A DNA stretch of 64,000 bases from Opitutia bacterium (GCA_947474365.1 CANJIU010000003.1:62001-126000), one strand, 5' to 3'; counted from the stretch's first letter, positions 45,122 to 54,818 are shown. The notes: generated by a model from the letters alone, not told the origin. Made by a program: numbers and translations.

Positions 45122-46267
45122 ATGAACACTGTGATCCTCCAACAGCCCAAGCGGGTGTTTTTCGGACCGGGCTGCGCGCAACGCACCGTCGACGAATTTG
45201 CCGCCGCGGGCCGCAAACGCATCTACGTGGTGTCGAGTCCGACGGCCGCACGGCTCAACCAGGCGCTGGTCGAGGCGTGGCGCGCGGGCGGGGCGGTTGT
45301 GGAGGTCAACGACGCCGTCAGCCGTGAGCCGGAGATTGCGCTCTACGAAGCGGTCGTGGCGGGTGCGCGGGCGTTTGGACCCGACGCGGTGGTGGGCCTG
45401 GGTGGTGGCAGTCCGCTCGACGTCGCCAAGCTGGTCGCGGCTCTGCTCGATGGCCGGCAGGCAGTCCGCGAGGTCTTTGGCATCGGCAACCTGCGCGGCC
45501 GAGCCGTGTATCTCGCGTGCATCCCGACGACGGCGGGCACGGGCAGCGAAGTTTCCCCCAACTCCGTCCTGATCGACGAGAACGAGAAGGTGAAGAAGGG
45601 TGTGATCAGCCCGTACCTGGTGCCGGACGCGGCGTTTCTCGATCCGGCGCTGACCGCGTCAGTGTCGCCGGCCGTGACGGCCGCAGTCGGAATCGACGCG
45701 CTCGTCCACTGCATGGAAGGTTATGCGAACAAGGCCGCACATCCGGCCGTCGACGTCTACGCGTTGGAAGGGATTCGCCGGATCGGTCGCAGCATCTGCA
45801 CCGCGGTGGCGCACGGCGACGACCTCGCGGCTCGCACGGAAGTGATGCTCGGTGCGTATTATGGCGGACTTTGCCTCGGGCCGGTCAACACGGCGGCGGT
45901 GCACGCACTCTCGGCGCCGCTCGGGGGTGAGTATCGGATCGCGCATGGAGTGGCGAATTCGCTCCTGATGCCGCATGTGTTCCGGTTCAACCTGCCCGCA
46001 ATGCCGGAGCGCTATGCGGACATCGCGACCGCGCTCGGCGTGCCCGCCGCCGAAACCCCGCTCGCCACCGCAGAGGCGGGATTGCAACGGCTGGTCGAGT
46101 TGTCGCGGGCCTGTGGCGTGCCGCAACGGCTTCGCGACGTGAATATCCCGGCGGCGGATTTGCCGCGCCTCGCGCAGGAGGCGTCAAAGATCCAGCGGCT
46201 CCTGAAAAACAATCCACGTCCGGTCACGGCGGCGGATGCGCTGGCGATTTACGAGCAGGCGTTTTGA
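45122..46267 (+). CDS. Iron-containing alcohol dehydrogenase
   Basis: The 381-residue product is a group III (iron-dependent) alcohol dehydrogenase. The NAD-binding GGGSPLDVAK motif is at about 94-103. Metal ligands are Asp192, His196, His261 and His275, in the expected spacing. PTTAGTGSE near 135-143 is the family signature. It oxidises or reduces an alcohol/carbonyl using NAD(P). Placed between the aldolase and the PdxA-type dehydrogenase, it may reduce the aldehyde or act on a hydroxy acid of the same pathway. No export signal is present, so it is cytoplasmic. The gene is 83 bases after the aldolase gene. Confidence 0.92.
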   Translation: MNTVILQQPKRVFFGPGCAQRTVDEFAAAGRKRIYVVSSPTAARLNQALVEAWRAGGAVVEVNDAVSREPEIALYEAVVAGARAFGPDAVVGLGGGSPLDVAKLVAALLDGRQAVREVFGIGNLRGRAVYLACIPTTAGTGSEVSPNSVLIDENEKVKKGVISPYLVPDAAFLDPALTASVSPAVTAAVGIDALVHCMEGYANKAAHPAVDVYALEGIRRIGRSICTAVAHGDDLAARTEVMLGAYYGGLCLGPVNTAAVHALSAPLGGEYRIAHGVANSLLMPHVFRFNLPAMPERYADIATALGVPAAETPLATAEAGLQRLVELSRACGVPQRLRDVNIPAADLPRLAQEASKIQRLLKNNPRPVTAADALAIYEQAF

Positions 46268-46291
46268 AACGTCGAACGACGCTCCTTCTTC

Positions 46292-47356
46292 ATGTCCTCT
46301 GCGAAACCGATTCTTGCTGTCACCCTGGGAGACGCCGCCGGCAGCGGTCCTGAATTGATCGCCAAGGCCCTGGTCGACCCCGAGGTGCGCGCCGTGTGCC
46401 GGCCGGTGGTGATCGGGGACGCCGCCGTGCTGGAAGCGGCTCTCGCGATCACGCGGGTGCCGGCCGCAGTGCATCGAATCGGCGGGATGGGTGAAATCGC
46501 GGACGTACCGCTGGTCATCGACGTGATCGACTTGAAGAATGTGGATCTCGCCCGACTGGAGCGCGGCCGGATCAACGCACTCACGGGGCGCGCGGCTTAC
46601 GAGTCGATTCGGCGCGCGGTCGAGCTGACGCTGGCGGGCGACGCGCAGGCGGTCGTGACGTCAGCGATCAACAAAGCGGCGCTGCACGCAGCGGGTTTTC
46701 TTTACGACGGACACACCGAGCTGCTGGCCGAGCTGTGCGGAAAGCCGAAGGTTACCATGATGCTCGTCGCGGGCAAACTGCGTGTCTGCCACGTGAGCAC
46801 GCATGTTTCTCTGGCGAAGGCGATCGAGCGTGTGCGGCCGGAGCGGATCCTCCAGGTGGTGCAGCTCGCGCACGACGGAGTGCGGCAACTCGGCGTCGAG
46901 TCGCCGCACATCGCTCTCGCCGGTCTGAACCCTCATGCCGGCGAGGGCGGGCTCTTTGGCACCGAGGAAATCGAGTACATCATGCCCGCGGTCGAGGAGG
47001 CGAACCGCCGCGGCTTCCGCGTGAGCGGACCGTTCGCCGGCGACACCGTTTTCTTCCGGACGCTGCAGGGCGAATTCGACTGTGCAATCGCGATGTATCA
47101 TGATCAGGGACACGTGGCGGCGAAGATGCTCGGCATCTGGCAGGGCGTGAACGTGACGCTCGGGTTGCCGATCATCCGGACCTCGGTGGAGCACGGCACG
47201 GATTTCGCCAACGCGGGCAAGGGCACGGGCGATCCGCGCAGCTTGGTGCAGGCGTTGAAGCTGGCGGCGGTGATGGCGGGGCATCGGAACCGCGCCGCAC
47301 CAAAACCCAATGTGCCGCCAACAGGCGCGGCGGGCGCAGAGGCAACCCGGCCGTGA
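46292..47356 (+). CDS. PdxA2-type 4-phospho-acid-sugar dehydrogenase
   Basis: The 354-residue product belongs to the PdxA family. GDAAGSGPEL (about 13-22) is the nucleotide/phosphate motif and the metal-binding His residues are visible in YDGHTELLAE, GLNPHAGEGGLFG and AMYHDQGHVAAK. Classical PdxA acts on 4-hydroxythreonine 4-phosphate in pyridoxal phosphate synthesis, while PdxA2 paralogues oxidise D-threonate or D-erythronate 4-phosphate and release CO2 to give dihydroxyacetone phosphate. The DUF1537 kinase gene two genes downstream supports the PdxA2 role. Its last codons overlap the GTG start of the next gene (GTGA). The short Ala/Pro-rich C-terminal tail is not typical. Confidence 0.88.
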   Translation: MSSAKPILAVTLGDAAGSGPELIAKALVDPEVRAVCRPVVIGDAAVLEAALAITRVPAAVHRIGGMGEIADVPLVIDVIDLKNVDLARLERGRINALTGRAAYESIRRAVELTLAGDAQAVVTSAINKAALHAAGFLYDGHTELLAELCGKPKVTMMLVAGKLRVCHVSTHVSLAKAIERVRPERILQVVQLAHDGVRQLGVESPHIALAGLNPHAGEGGLFGTEEIEYIMPAVEEANRRGFRVSGPFAGDTVFFRTLQGEFDCAIAMYHDQGHVAAKMLGIWQGVNVTLGLPIIRTSVEHGTDFANAGKGTGDPRSLVQALKLAAVMAGHRNRAAPKPNVPPTGAAGAEATRP

Positions 47357-49899
47357 AGCCACGGATCATTCTTTGCGTTCTTTGCGCCTTTTTTCCGCTG
47401 TCAGAATTGGCGGCCGAAACCGTCGCGCTCTGGCTTTTTGACGAGCAGGTCGGGGTGTATCCGAGTTCCGTGCTCAACGACGCGGGCCCGGGCAGCCTGT
47501 TTCTCATTCTCGGGCGGGGCGCGGAAATCGGGCCGGGAAAATTCGGCAACGCGCTCCGGCCGATTCCGCCCGCGCCACTGGCCATCACCGCGCGCGACGC
47601 TGGCTCCGACGCCGACAGTGGAGGCGGGGCGGTGACCTTTGGCTTGCGTCCGCCGCCTACGCTCGCGGGCCGGACGCAGCCGCCGTTGACGTGGGCGAAC
47701 GCGCATTTTGCGGCGATGTTCACCAATGGTGACACCCACCTGCGGCGCGCGCCGTTTGCCAACGCGACCGACTCCCGGCTCAACCTCGGCAAGGGTGATT
47801 GGACCATCGAGTGCTGGCTGCAACTGGCGCGCGCCGGTGAAGCAGAGGGTGTGATTTTCGAAATCGGCGCCGGACCGCGGGGCGAAAATGAACTCGTAAC
47901 CCGATTCAGCGCGCTCCCGGGAGAAAACGCGTTTGCGCTGACCCACCTCGCCCCGATGTCACCGGCGCCGTCGGGCGCGGTGACGAAACGCGTCGAGTTT
48001 CCGAATCCCGACGGGCCGCCGGCGGGGAGCGCGAGCGTGGAGACGGTTACGCTGCCGCTCGGTGGTGGAGACCTGCCACGCGAGATTTGGTTTCATGTCG
48101 CGCTCGTCCACACCGGCGAGACGGGAGAACTCCGGCTCTTCATCGACGGAAAAAACCGCGCCGTGGCGTGGACGAATATCGTGGCGCTGCCCCACGGTGA
48201 CGAGGCGTATGTCTCGATCGGCCGCGACGGGCAGTGGGGGCGGCCGTTGGCCGGTGCGATCGATGAACTGCGGGTGAGTGACGCCGCCGTGTATGCCGCC
48301 GAATTTGCGCCTCCAGCGAGTTTTTCGCGGATGCACAATGGCGCGCGTCTGGTCGTCCCGCCGGTCGCGGGGCTGCCGCTGTTGTTTGGCGTACAGGCGC
48401 CGCCGGCCGCGATCGTCGACCTCGGTGCGCGGCGGCATCTCCTGCTCGACGGCGCGCTGCTCGCCCACAGCGAAAAACTGTCCTTCACCGCACATCCGCC
48501 GCGTGTCGCGGAGCCGGTATTCGAGGGCAGCGGCTGGATTTCGGTCGTCGACGCGGGACCGGAGGACATCCGGCTCTACGCCAACGGGCCGGACAACACC
48601 CTCGCGGTGTTTGTGTCGCAGGACGGGGTGAAATTCTCCGCGCCGGACCTCGGCCGCGGCGAGTTTCGGGGCCGGAAGAACATCGTCGTCACCGATCCGG
48701 CGAGCGTCGGCACGGTGTTCATCGACCGCAACGGACCGCCGGACGAACGCTGGAAAATCGTGAGCGGCCTGCGGCAGCGCGGCGGGATCTTCGTGTACAC
48801 GTCGGCGGACGGCTTGGCCTGGCGGCGGCATGAGGCGGCGTCGCTGCCGTTCTGGGCCGGTTCGGCCGTGAACGTCTTCTACGATGATCAGCGGCAGCGC
48901 TACCTGATTCACAACCGCACCGACTATTATCGTACGCCGGCGGGCAGCACGAACCGCAAGTCGGTCCTGACCGAGGTGGCTGATTTGCTCGCGCCGTGGC
49001 CGTTCCGGCCGGTGACCGCGGAGATGACGCGGGCGGCGACGGCACGCGGGGAATTTACGCATGCCGGCGAGTTGGATCCGTGGTGGCTCGACAACGGCCC
49101 GCTCGCTCCCGGCGGGTTCGGACTCGAGTATCCGGTCGCGTTTCAAGCCGATCCCTCGATCGATCCGGTGGCCACGGACGTCTACAATACGCGGGCACAG
49201 AAATATCCCTGGGCCGAGGATGCCTACGTGGCGTTTCCGCTGTTTTTCTTTCACTACCATCGCGACGGCCCGCCGCAGCGGCAGGTGCTCGGGGATCCCG
49301 GGCAGGAGCGCGGCTCGGGTCTGGTGGAAACACAGCTGGCCGTGAGCCGCGACGGGCTGGCGTGGACGCGTTACCCGCGGCCGGCGTATGTGGGAATCGG
49401 ATATGAGAACGGTTATCCCGTCCGCCGCTCCTACGTCGGCTCCGGGATGATCCGCCGGGGCCGCGAGCTCTGGCAGTATTCCTACACGCGCTCGTCGTAT
49501 CACGACGCGCATGCGAAGAAGGCGCCGGCCCCGGATGTGATACACCGATTGGTGCAGCGGGTGGACGGCTTTGTTTCCCTCGACGCGCCGTACACCGGCG
49601 GAACGTTCACGACGCGTCCGCTGCGTTTTACCGGCAACCGGCTCGTGCTCAACGTCGACACCGACGCGGCGGGCTTTGCGCAGATTGGTTTCGTCGATGA
49701 GCGAGGCGCCCAGATTCCGGGCTTCTCGATCGACGACTGCGTGTATGTGAACGGCGACGAGATCGACTATGAGGTGCAGTGGCTGGGCCGGGATGGCGTG
49801 CCCACGGCGGACCTGTCGTCACTGGCCGGGCGCGCGGTGCAGGTGGTGGCGCGGATGCGCGGCACGAGTCTTTATGCGCTGCAATTCGTTCAACGCTGA
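47353..49899 (+). CDS. Exported LamG plus propeller-like protein (putative glycosidase)
   Basis: The 848-residue product starts with GTG at 47353, overlapping the PdxA2 gene stop. A signal peptide (MKPRIILCVLCAFFPLSELAA) leads into a LamG/concanavalin-like domain (about 140-310: GDWTIECWLQLA, LRLFIDGKNRAVAW, GAIDELRVSDAAVYAAEF). The second half has repeated beta-blade patterns (LAVFVSQDGVKFSAPDLG, GGIFVYTSADGLAWRRHE, TQLAVSRDGLAWTRYPRPA) similar to five-bladed propeller glycosidases such as GH32 or GH43-like families, but the catalytic acids are not assigned. It is likely to process an extracellular carbohydrate feeding the acid-sugar pathway. The function is inferred. Confidence 0.65.
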   Translation: MKPRIILCVLCAFFPLSELAAETVALWLFDEQVGVYPSSVLNDAGPGSLFLILGRGAEIGPGKFGNALRPIPPAPLAITARDAGSDADSGGGAVTFGLRPPPTLAGRTQPPLTWANAHFAAMFTNGDTHLRRAPFANATDSRLNLGKGDWTIECWLQLARAGEAEGVIFEIGAGPRGENELVTRFSALPGENAFALTHLAPMSPAPSGAVTKRVEFPNPDGPPAGSASVETVTLPLGGGDLPREIWFHVALVHTGETGELRLFIDGKNRAVAWTNIVALPHGDEAYVSIGRDGQWGRPLAGAIDELRVSDAAVYAAEFAPPASFSRMHNGARLVVPPVAGLPLLFGVQAPPAAIVDLGARRHLLLDGALLAHSEKLSFTAHPPRVAEPVFEGSGWISVVDAGPEDIRLYANGPDNTLAVFVSQDGVKFSAPDLGRGEFRGRKNIVVTDPASVGTVFIDRNGPPDERWKIVSGLRQRGGIFVYTSADGLAWRRHEAASLPFWAGSAVNVFYDDQRQRYLIHNRTDYYRTPAGSTNRKSVLTEVADLLAPWPFRPVTAEMTRAATARGEFTHAGELDPWWLDNGPLAPGGFGLEYPVAFQADPSIDPVATDVYNTRAQKYPWAEDAYVAFPLFFFHYHRDGPPQRQVLGDPGQERGSGLVETQLAVSRDGLAWTRYPRPAYVGIGYENGYPVRRSYVGSGMIRRGRELWQYSYTRSSYHDAHAKKAPAPDVIHRLVQRVDGFVSLDAPYTGGTFTTRPLRFTGNRLVLNVDTDAAGFAQIGFVDERGAQIPGFSIDDCVYVNGDEIDYEVQWLGRDGVPTADLSSLAGRAVQVVARMRGTSLYALQFVQR

Positions 49900-49905
49900 T
49901 CTCCG

Positions 49906-51024
49906 GTGAAAGCCTATTTCCTGGCCGACGATTTGAGTGGGGCGCTGGACGCCGCCGCGGCGTTCCATCATGCGGGCCGGCGTGTGCGCATCGTGCTCTC
50001 CGCCATCGACTGGAGTGCGTCCGAAGACGAGGTGGTGGGTGTGACCACCGAGACGCGAAATGCGTCGCCGCTGGTGGCGGCTGGCATCGTCGAAACGACC
50101 ATCGCCCACGGCCGGGCACAGGGGGCGCGGCTGGTTTACAAGAAAATCGATTCGACGGTGCGCGGACCGGTCGCGGCGGAAATTGGCGCCCTCGCGCGGC
50201 AAATGCCGGGCACGCGCATCCTATTCACGCCGGCCAATCCCGGCGTGGGTCGGACGGTGCGCGACGGAGTTTTGCTCGTGCGGGGCGTGCCGGTGCACGA
50301 AACGGAATTTGCCCGCGACCCGGTGAGCCCGGTAACGGAGAGTGACCTCCGCCGGCTGCTCGGCGACGCGGGCGGACCGGGGCTGCTCGTGGCGGATGCC
50401 GTGAGCGAAGCAGATTTGTCAGACGCCGTGGCCCGCATGGTGGCGGCGGGTGGAGAGTGGGTGGCGGTCGGCTCGGGCGCGCTGGCTCGGCCGGTCGCAG
50501 CGCTCGGTCGACGCCGTGAGCGTGTGGCGACGATGGTGGAAACTCCGCCGTTTCCCGCCGGCCCGGTGCTGTTACTCTGCGGGAGTGCCCATGCCGGAAA
50601 CCGTGCCCAGGCGGCGGCGCTGGCGCGGGAGCGCGGGGTGCCGGTGCATGAGCTGAGAATTTCCGAACCCTCCGCGGCGGTTGCCTCCGCCATCGCCAGC
50701 CTGCAACGCGCCGGGGGCGCCATCGTGATGGCCGAGGATGCGAGACGCGACAGCGCCATGATGCTGCGGGCCCTCGCCGAGGCCACGCGGGAGATTGTTG
50801 CGGCCACGGGTGCGAACCGCCTGTTTGTCACGGGAGGTGAAACGGCGTTCGCCATCAGCCGCGAATTGGGTTTCGGCACGCTGGAGTTTCGTGCGGAATT
50901 GGAGTCGGGCCTGAGTCTTTCGCGGGCGTCGACGGCGCGCGGGCCTCTGCTTCTGGCGATCAAGCCAGGCGGCTTCGGCACCGCTGACTGCTGGGTGCGG
51001 GCATGGGACGCGCTCCGGGCGTGA
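49906..51024 (+). CDS. DUF1537 four-carbon acid sugar kinase
   Basis: The 372-residue product has the DUF1537 signatures: ADDLSGALD (about 7-15, acid-sugar binding), KKIDSTVRGPV (about 79-89), FTPANPGVGRTVRDG (about 107-121), LFVTGGETAF and IKPGGFG near the C-terminus (nucleotide binding). Known members (DtnK, OtnK, DenK) phosphorylate D-threonate, L- or D-erythronate-type acids at the 4-position. With the PdxA2-type enzyme in the same cluster this predicts conversion of a C4 acid to dihydroxyacetone phosphate. The start is GTG at 49906, 6 bases after the previous stop. It is somewhat shorter than typical members (about 420). A hairpin terminator follows. Confidence 0.88.
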   Translation: MKAYFLADDLSGALDAAAAFHHAGRRVRIVLSAIDWSASEDEVVGVTTETRNASPLVAAGIVETTIAHGRAQGARLVYKKIDSTVRGPVAAEIGALARQMPGTRILFTPANPGVGRTVRDGVLLVRGVPVHETEFARDPVSPVTESDLRRLLGDAGGPGLLVADAVSEADLSDAVARMVAAGGEWVAVGSGALARPVAALGRRRERVATMVETPPFPAGPVLLLCGSAHAGNRAQAAALARERGVPVHELRISEPSAAVASAIASLQRAGGAIVMAEDARRDSAMMLRALAEATREIVAATGANRLFVTGGETAFAISRELGFGTLEFRAELESGLSLSRASTARGPLLLAIKPGGFGTADCWVRAWDALRA

Positions 51025-51055
51025 CCGAATCGTTGCATGCCGCGAATTGCGTCGG

Positions 51056-51092
51056 GGAGGCGGAGGGGAAACGGTCGCCTCCGTCTTTGTTT
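51056..51092 (+). terminator. Probable intrinsic terminator after the acid-sugar cluster
   Basis: GGAGGCG / CGCCTCC (51056-51082) or the alternative CGGAGG / CCTCCG (51061-51083) forms a hairpin followed by TCTTTGTTTC. It lies 32 bases after the kinase stop. The T-rich tail is interrupted, so strength is moderate. Confidence 0.6.
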
Positions 51093-51188
51093 CAAAATTG
51101 ACACCGATCCGTTTTAACCGTCGCCTTTGCCGCCCCCTCTCCCTGTAACTCCACGCGCATTTGCGTGCGCCTACCCTTCTGGATTATC

Positions 51189-54044
51189 ATGAATGTTCCC
51201 AAGCTCACCCCTGATCTCATGCGTGCGGCGATGTTCTCCGCGTTGTTTGGCGCGGCCGCCTTGCCGCTGCGCGCCGGCGACATCGTCGGCCGTGCGTCTG
51301 ATGTGAATACGGGCGGTTACCTCCCCGGCGTGGCCATTGAGGTCGTCGGCCGGAATCTTAGCGCGGTGAGCGACTCCGAGGGCCGCTATCGGATTTCGAA
51401 TGTCCCGCCGGGGCCGCAGCAGATTCGGGCGAGCTCGGTCGGGTATGAAGCGGCGAGCGCGTCGGTAACGGTGCCGGCGACGGGCGACGTCACGACCGAC
51501 CTCAACCTTGGCGGCGAGGTGCAGAAACTCTCCGCGTTCAAGGTCGAGGGTTATCGCGAGGGCCGTTCGCGCGCGCTGCAGCAGAAGCGCACGGCGGACA
51601 ACGTCATGGATCTCGTTTCCGCGGACTCCGTGGGTAATCTGCCCGATCGCAACGTGGCGGAAGCGGTGGCCCGCCTTCCCGGGCTGAGCATGCTGCTCGA
51701 CCAGGGCGAAGGTCGCTACGTGAGCATCCGCGGCGCCGAGCCGAACCTCAACCAGGTGATGATGGATGGTGCCACGATGGCGGCACCCGGCGGCACGCGT
51801 CTGGGCCGTGCCGTGCCGTTGGACACCCTGAGTGCTGGCCAGGTCTCATCCATCGAGGTGGTCAAGAGCGTGACGCCCGACATGGATGCCAATGCGGTCG
51901 GCGGTTCGTTGAATCTCAAATCTGCCAGCGCGTTTGATCGGCGCTCGCGGTTCCTCGCGGGTTCGATTTCCGGCAATCGCAACGGCAACACCGACAAGAA
52001 CAACCTGTCGGCGCAGGTGAGCTACTCGGATCTGTTCGGTCCGCAGAACCAGTGGGGCCTGGCCGCGAGCGTCAGCTACGACAAACGCGACTACCAAAAC
52101 GAGTGGGCCCAGTTTGGCTGGTCGAGCGTCACCATCGCGGGGAATCAGATGTATCTCCCGAACGATTTCGAAATCAAACCCGAGTGGGGCTCAAAGACCC
52201 GCCAGGGAGTGACGCTCAATCTGGAGTTTCGTCCGGATGCCAACACGCAATTTTATCTGCGTCCGGGTTACTCGCACACAATCAACCCTGAGAACCGGTT
52301 CGAGGTCATTTACAGTCCCAACACCGCCGCGACCAACGTTACGCTCACCGGGCCGCGTGCGGGCACCTTTAATGCCGGCAACCGCTCCGAGCGCCGCGCC
52401 TTCCGCTATCGCCTCGATCAGGATCTCACCAACCTGAACGGCGGCTTCAAGAAGGTGATCGGCCCCTTCACGATCGAGCCGATGGCCACCTACTCGCATG
52501 CCAAGGAGGATCGCCCGTACACGACGGACCGCGAGTTTCGCAACGCGACCGGCGCCACCGGGCCAATCAGCTTTGACCTGGGAAATTCCTTCGTTCCGGT
52601 GCGCTGGGACGTCAACCCGGCCGTCGACGTGCCGGCGAATTATCCGCTGCGCCGCACGCGGGATGATTTTGGCATCGTGGAGGAGAAAATCTACACGGCC
52701 AAGGTGGACGTTCGCTGGGACACGCCCTCGCTCGCCGGATTCCCCGGCTTCCTGAAGTCCGGCTTCAAGTTCCTGAAACGCGATCGGGTCACGGATCTAG
52801 AGTCGCGGCGGCTCACCCCGGTCGGAACGTGGAACCTCGGCCAGACCGGCGCCCAGCTGCCCGCGGTTTCGGTCTACAACGGACGCTACTCGAGCCTCTT
52901 CCTGCCCAACATCGAGGCGATCGACAAATTCATCGGCGCCAATCCCGCGCTCGTGACACACGATCTCGCGGGCGAATCGACCAACTCGATCGAGGACGAT
53001 TACCAGATCAACGAGTACATCTACTCCGCCTATGGCATGGGCCGGATCAAGATCAACGACCTGAGCCTGCTCGCCGGCGTCCGCTGGGAGCGGACGAGCG
53101 CCACCATCCGCGCGGTCGAGGAGCGCACGGTCGGCAATACGTTGCCCGTGAGAATTCCGAATTCGGGTGTTACCAACTACGACAAGTTTTTCCCCAACCT
53201 GCAGGGCGTCTACCGCTTCACCGATCAGCTCCAGCTCCGGGCGGCGTACACCCAGACGATCGGGCGGCCCGCCTACGAGGACGCCCGTTCGCTCGCCGTC
53301 TTCAACTACTCGTCGATTCTCAATCCGCTCAATCCCCAGTTCGGCAACACCGGGAGCGTGACCGTGGGCAATCCGACGCTGAAGCCCTACGGAGCGAAGA
53401 GTTACGATGTGTCGCTCGAATGGTATGCGAAGAAGGGGGGCGGCGTCTTTTCGCTCGCGGCCTTCCGGAAGGACATCGCGAATCCGATCTACACGTTCGT
53501 CGAGACGAAGCTCAACACAGTCTACAGCGGAGTGGGGCTCCAGTCCCTTTCCTTCTCCAGCAAACTTAACGGCACCAGCGGTCGGATCTCGGGGGTCGAG
53601 TTCAACGTCCATCAGCCGTTCCGGTTCCTGCCGTCGCCGTTTGACGGCTTTGGCATCGACGGCAATCTCACCGTCATCAGCTCGAGCGAGATTATCCCGA
53701 CGCGGCCCGGCGAAGACATCCCGTTTGTGCGCCAGCCGGGCAAAATCAGGAACTTCACCCTGTTTTACGAAAAATTCGGCGTGTCCGCTCGCATCGCGTA
53801 CTCCTACGTCAATACGCGCATCGACACCCTCGGCACGAACCTGCTCAACGACCGCTACAATGTCGCCCGCGGGCAATACGACGCCCAGGTCAGCTACCGC
53901 ATCAACAGCCACTACTCCGTCACCGCAGCGGTGCGCAACCTCACCCGTGAGCCCGATGAGTTGAGTTACGGCATCAAGTATCTCGTGCAGTCGAGCCGGT
54001 TGCTCGATCGCGACTACAAGGTCGGGATCAACTTCAACTACTGA
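51189..54044 (+). CDS. TonB-dependent receptor with carboxypeptidase-regulatory-like domain (Caulobacter/Xanthomonas type)
   Basis: The 951-residue product has a signal peptide, a regulatory-like domain (VGRASDVNTGGYLPGVAIEVVG...SEGRYRISNVPPGPQQIRA, about 30-105), the link motif VQKLSAFKVEGYREG, and a plug with RALQQKRTADNVMDLVSADSVGN and VSIRGAEPNLNQVMMDG (about 130-255). SIEVVKSVTPDMDANAVGGSLNLK matches TonB-dependent receptors of the TIGR01782 type. It ends in YKVGINFNY with a terminal Tyr. The start at the ATG 51189 is preferred over 51165. It has its own promoter region after the kinase-cluster terminator. The ligand is unknown. Confidence 0.9.
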   Translation: MNVPKLTPDLMRAAMFSALFGAAALPLRAGDIVGRASDVNTGGYLPGVAIEVVGRNLSAVSDSEGRYRISNVPPGPQQIRASSVGYEAASASVTVPATGDVTTDLNLGGEVQKLSAFKVEGYREGRSRALQQKRTADNVMDLVSADSVGNLPDRNVAEAVARLPGLSMLLDQGEGRYVSIRGAEPNLNQVMMDGATMAAPGGTRLGRAVPLDTLSAGQVSSIEVVKSVTPDMDANAVGGSLNLKSASAFDRRSRFLAGSISGNRNGNTDKNNLSAQVSYSDLFGPQNQWGLAASVSYDKRDYQNEWAQFGWSSVTIAGNQMYLPNDFEIKPEWGSKTRQGVTLNLEFRPDANTQFYLRPGYSHTINPENRFEVIYSPNTAATNVTLTGPRAGTFNAGNRSERRAFRYRLDQDLTNLNGGFKKVIGPFTIEPMATYSHAKEDRPYTTDREFRNATGATGPISFDLGNSFVPVRWDVNPAVDVPANYPLRRTRDDFGIVEEKIYTAKVDVRWDTPSLAGFPGFLKSGFKFLKRDRVTDLESRRLTPVGTWNLGQTGAQLPAVSVYNGRYSSLFLPNIEAIDKFIGANPALVTHDLAGESTNSIEDDYQINEYIYSAYGMGRIKINDLSLLAGVRWERTSATIRAVEERTVGNTLPVRIPNSGVTNYDKFFPNLQGVYRFTDQLQLRAAYTQTIGRPAYEDARSLAVFNYSSILNPLNPQFGNTGSVTVGNPTLKPYGAKSYDVSLEWYAKKGGGVFSLAAFRKDIANPIYTFVETKLNTVYSGVGLQSLSFSSKLNGTSGRISGVEFNVHQPFRFLPSPFDGFGIDGNLTVISSSEIIPTRPGEDIPFVRQPGKIRNFTLFYEKFGVSARIAYSYVNTRIDTLGTNLLNDRYNVARGQYDAQVSYRINSHYSVTAAVRNLTREPDELSYGIKYLVQSSRLLDRDYKVGINFNY

Positions 54045-54153
54045 GACGCGCCGCGTCGGGAGTTGGCGGGGAAAAAATGCCCGCGCCGGCGTGCGTGTGC
54101 GCGAGCGCGCCGGCTGGGCGGAGCATTACCCGCTCCAGACCGCGATGGCGTGA

Positions 54154-54276
54154 TCAAGCTGGATTCTGCGCCGCCCGTTCTACTCGCCGGTTGAGTTGAA
54201 CTGGCACGTGAAGGCGCGGCAGCGGTATTATTTCCCGCTGCAGGGCGACCCGCGCTTCGAGGCGCTGCTCAACGAC
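54154..54276 (+). pseudogene. Remnant of a coding sequence
   Basis: After an in-frame stop at 54151, a short coherent stretch (YSPVELNWHVKARQRYYFPL, then QGDPRFEALLND) reads like the C-terminus of a TPR or kinase-associated protein, where DPRFEALLND is frequent. It is followed directly by an intergenic repeat. The rest of the gene is missing. It could also be a chance open frame. Confidence 0.3.
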
Positions 54277-54292
54277 TCGTATCATACCGGTC

Positions 54293-54380
54293 GTCCGTAT
54301 CTTTTTGACCGTTGTCATTGGGAGGTGCGCGAAGCGCGCCGTGGCCGATCCAGCTCGATTGCATCGGCGCTACGCTTCTC
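54293..54380. repeat. Interspersed palindromic repeat, copy 1 (degraded)
   Basis: The stretch containing CATTGGGAGGTGCGCGAAGC and later CGGCGCTACGCTTCTCG resembles the widespread CATTGCGAG...CTCGCAATG type of interspersed hairpin. It aligns with 54819-54914 over about 85 bases. Its right end is eroded: the final GCAATGAC is absent. Confidence 0.7.
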
Positions 54381-54455
54381 GGGATTTTCGCGGGGACCGG
54401 AGCCAGACCCGGCTTACGTGACGTTCAAAGCCGTTGCGATATCCGTCCGATATCG

Positions 54456-54525
54456 CTGCGATAGTTCTGCGATAGATAGCCCTATATCGCAGAATCATCG
54501 AGGGAACATCGCGAGGATATCGCAG
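54456..54525. repeat. Cluster of CTGCGATA / TATCGCAG inverted repeats
   Basis: CTGCGATA occurs at 54456-54463 and 54467-54474, and its complement TATCGCAG at 54485-54492 and 54518-54525, giving two nested palindromes within 70 bases. Two GATATC sites adjoin it. The array could bind a dimeric protein or fold as RNA. No gene is close enough to assign a target. Confidence 0.5.
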
Positions 54526-54818
54526 CGGATAACAGGGGCACGGCGCGCGGTTTGCCAGCGGCCGGGGGTGGCCTGGGGTGCCCCGCGAGCTCTACCCGTT
54601 CACCGTTATCCTGTTTTACCCGTGCAACTTACACTACATCCTGCCTTCACGAGTGTCCGCTGTCAGCGACACGACGGACGACGTGATTTATCGCCAAGTC
54701 GGCGATTAGGGGATCGGGCAAGGTCGTCCCCAGGCGCGGAATTGCGACTGGATGCCGGCGCAGATGGCGCAATGCGAACGATTTGCCCAGGCGGTGGACT
54801 ACGCGCGCACTACCCAAC

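Noticed and set aside
51088-51115. A sigma-70 promoter with TTGACA before the sixth receptor
   Set aside because: A -35-like TTGACA is present, but no acceptable -10 element occurs at 16-18 bases distance.
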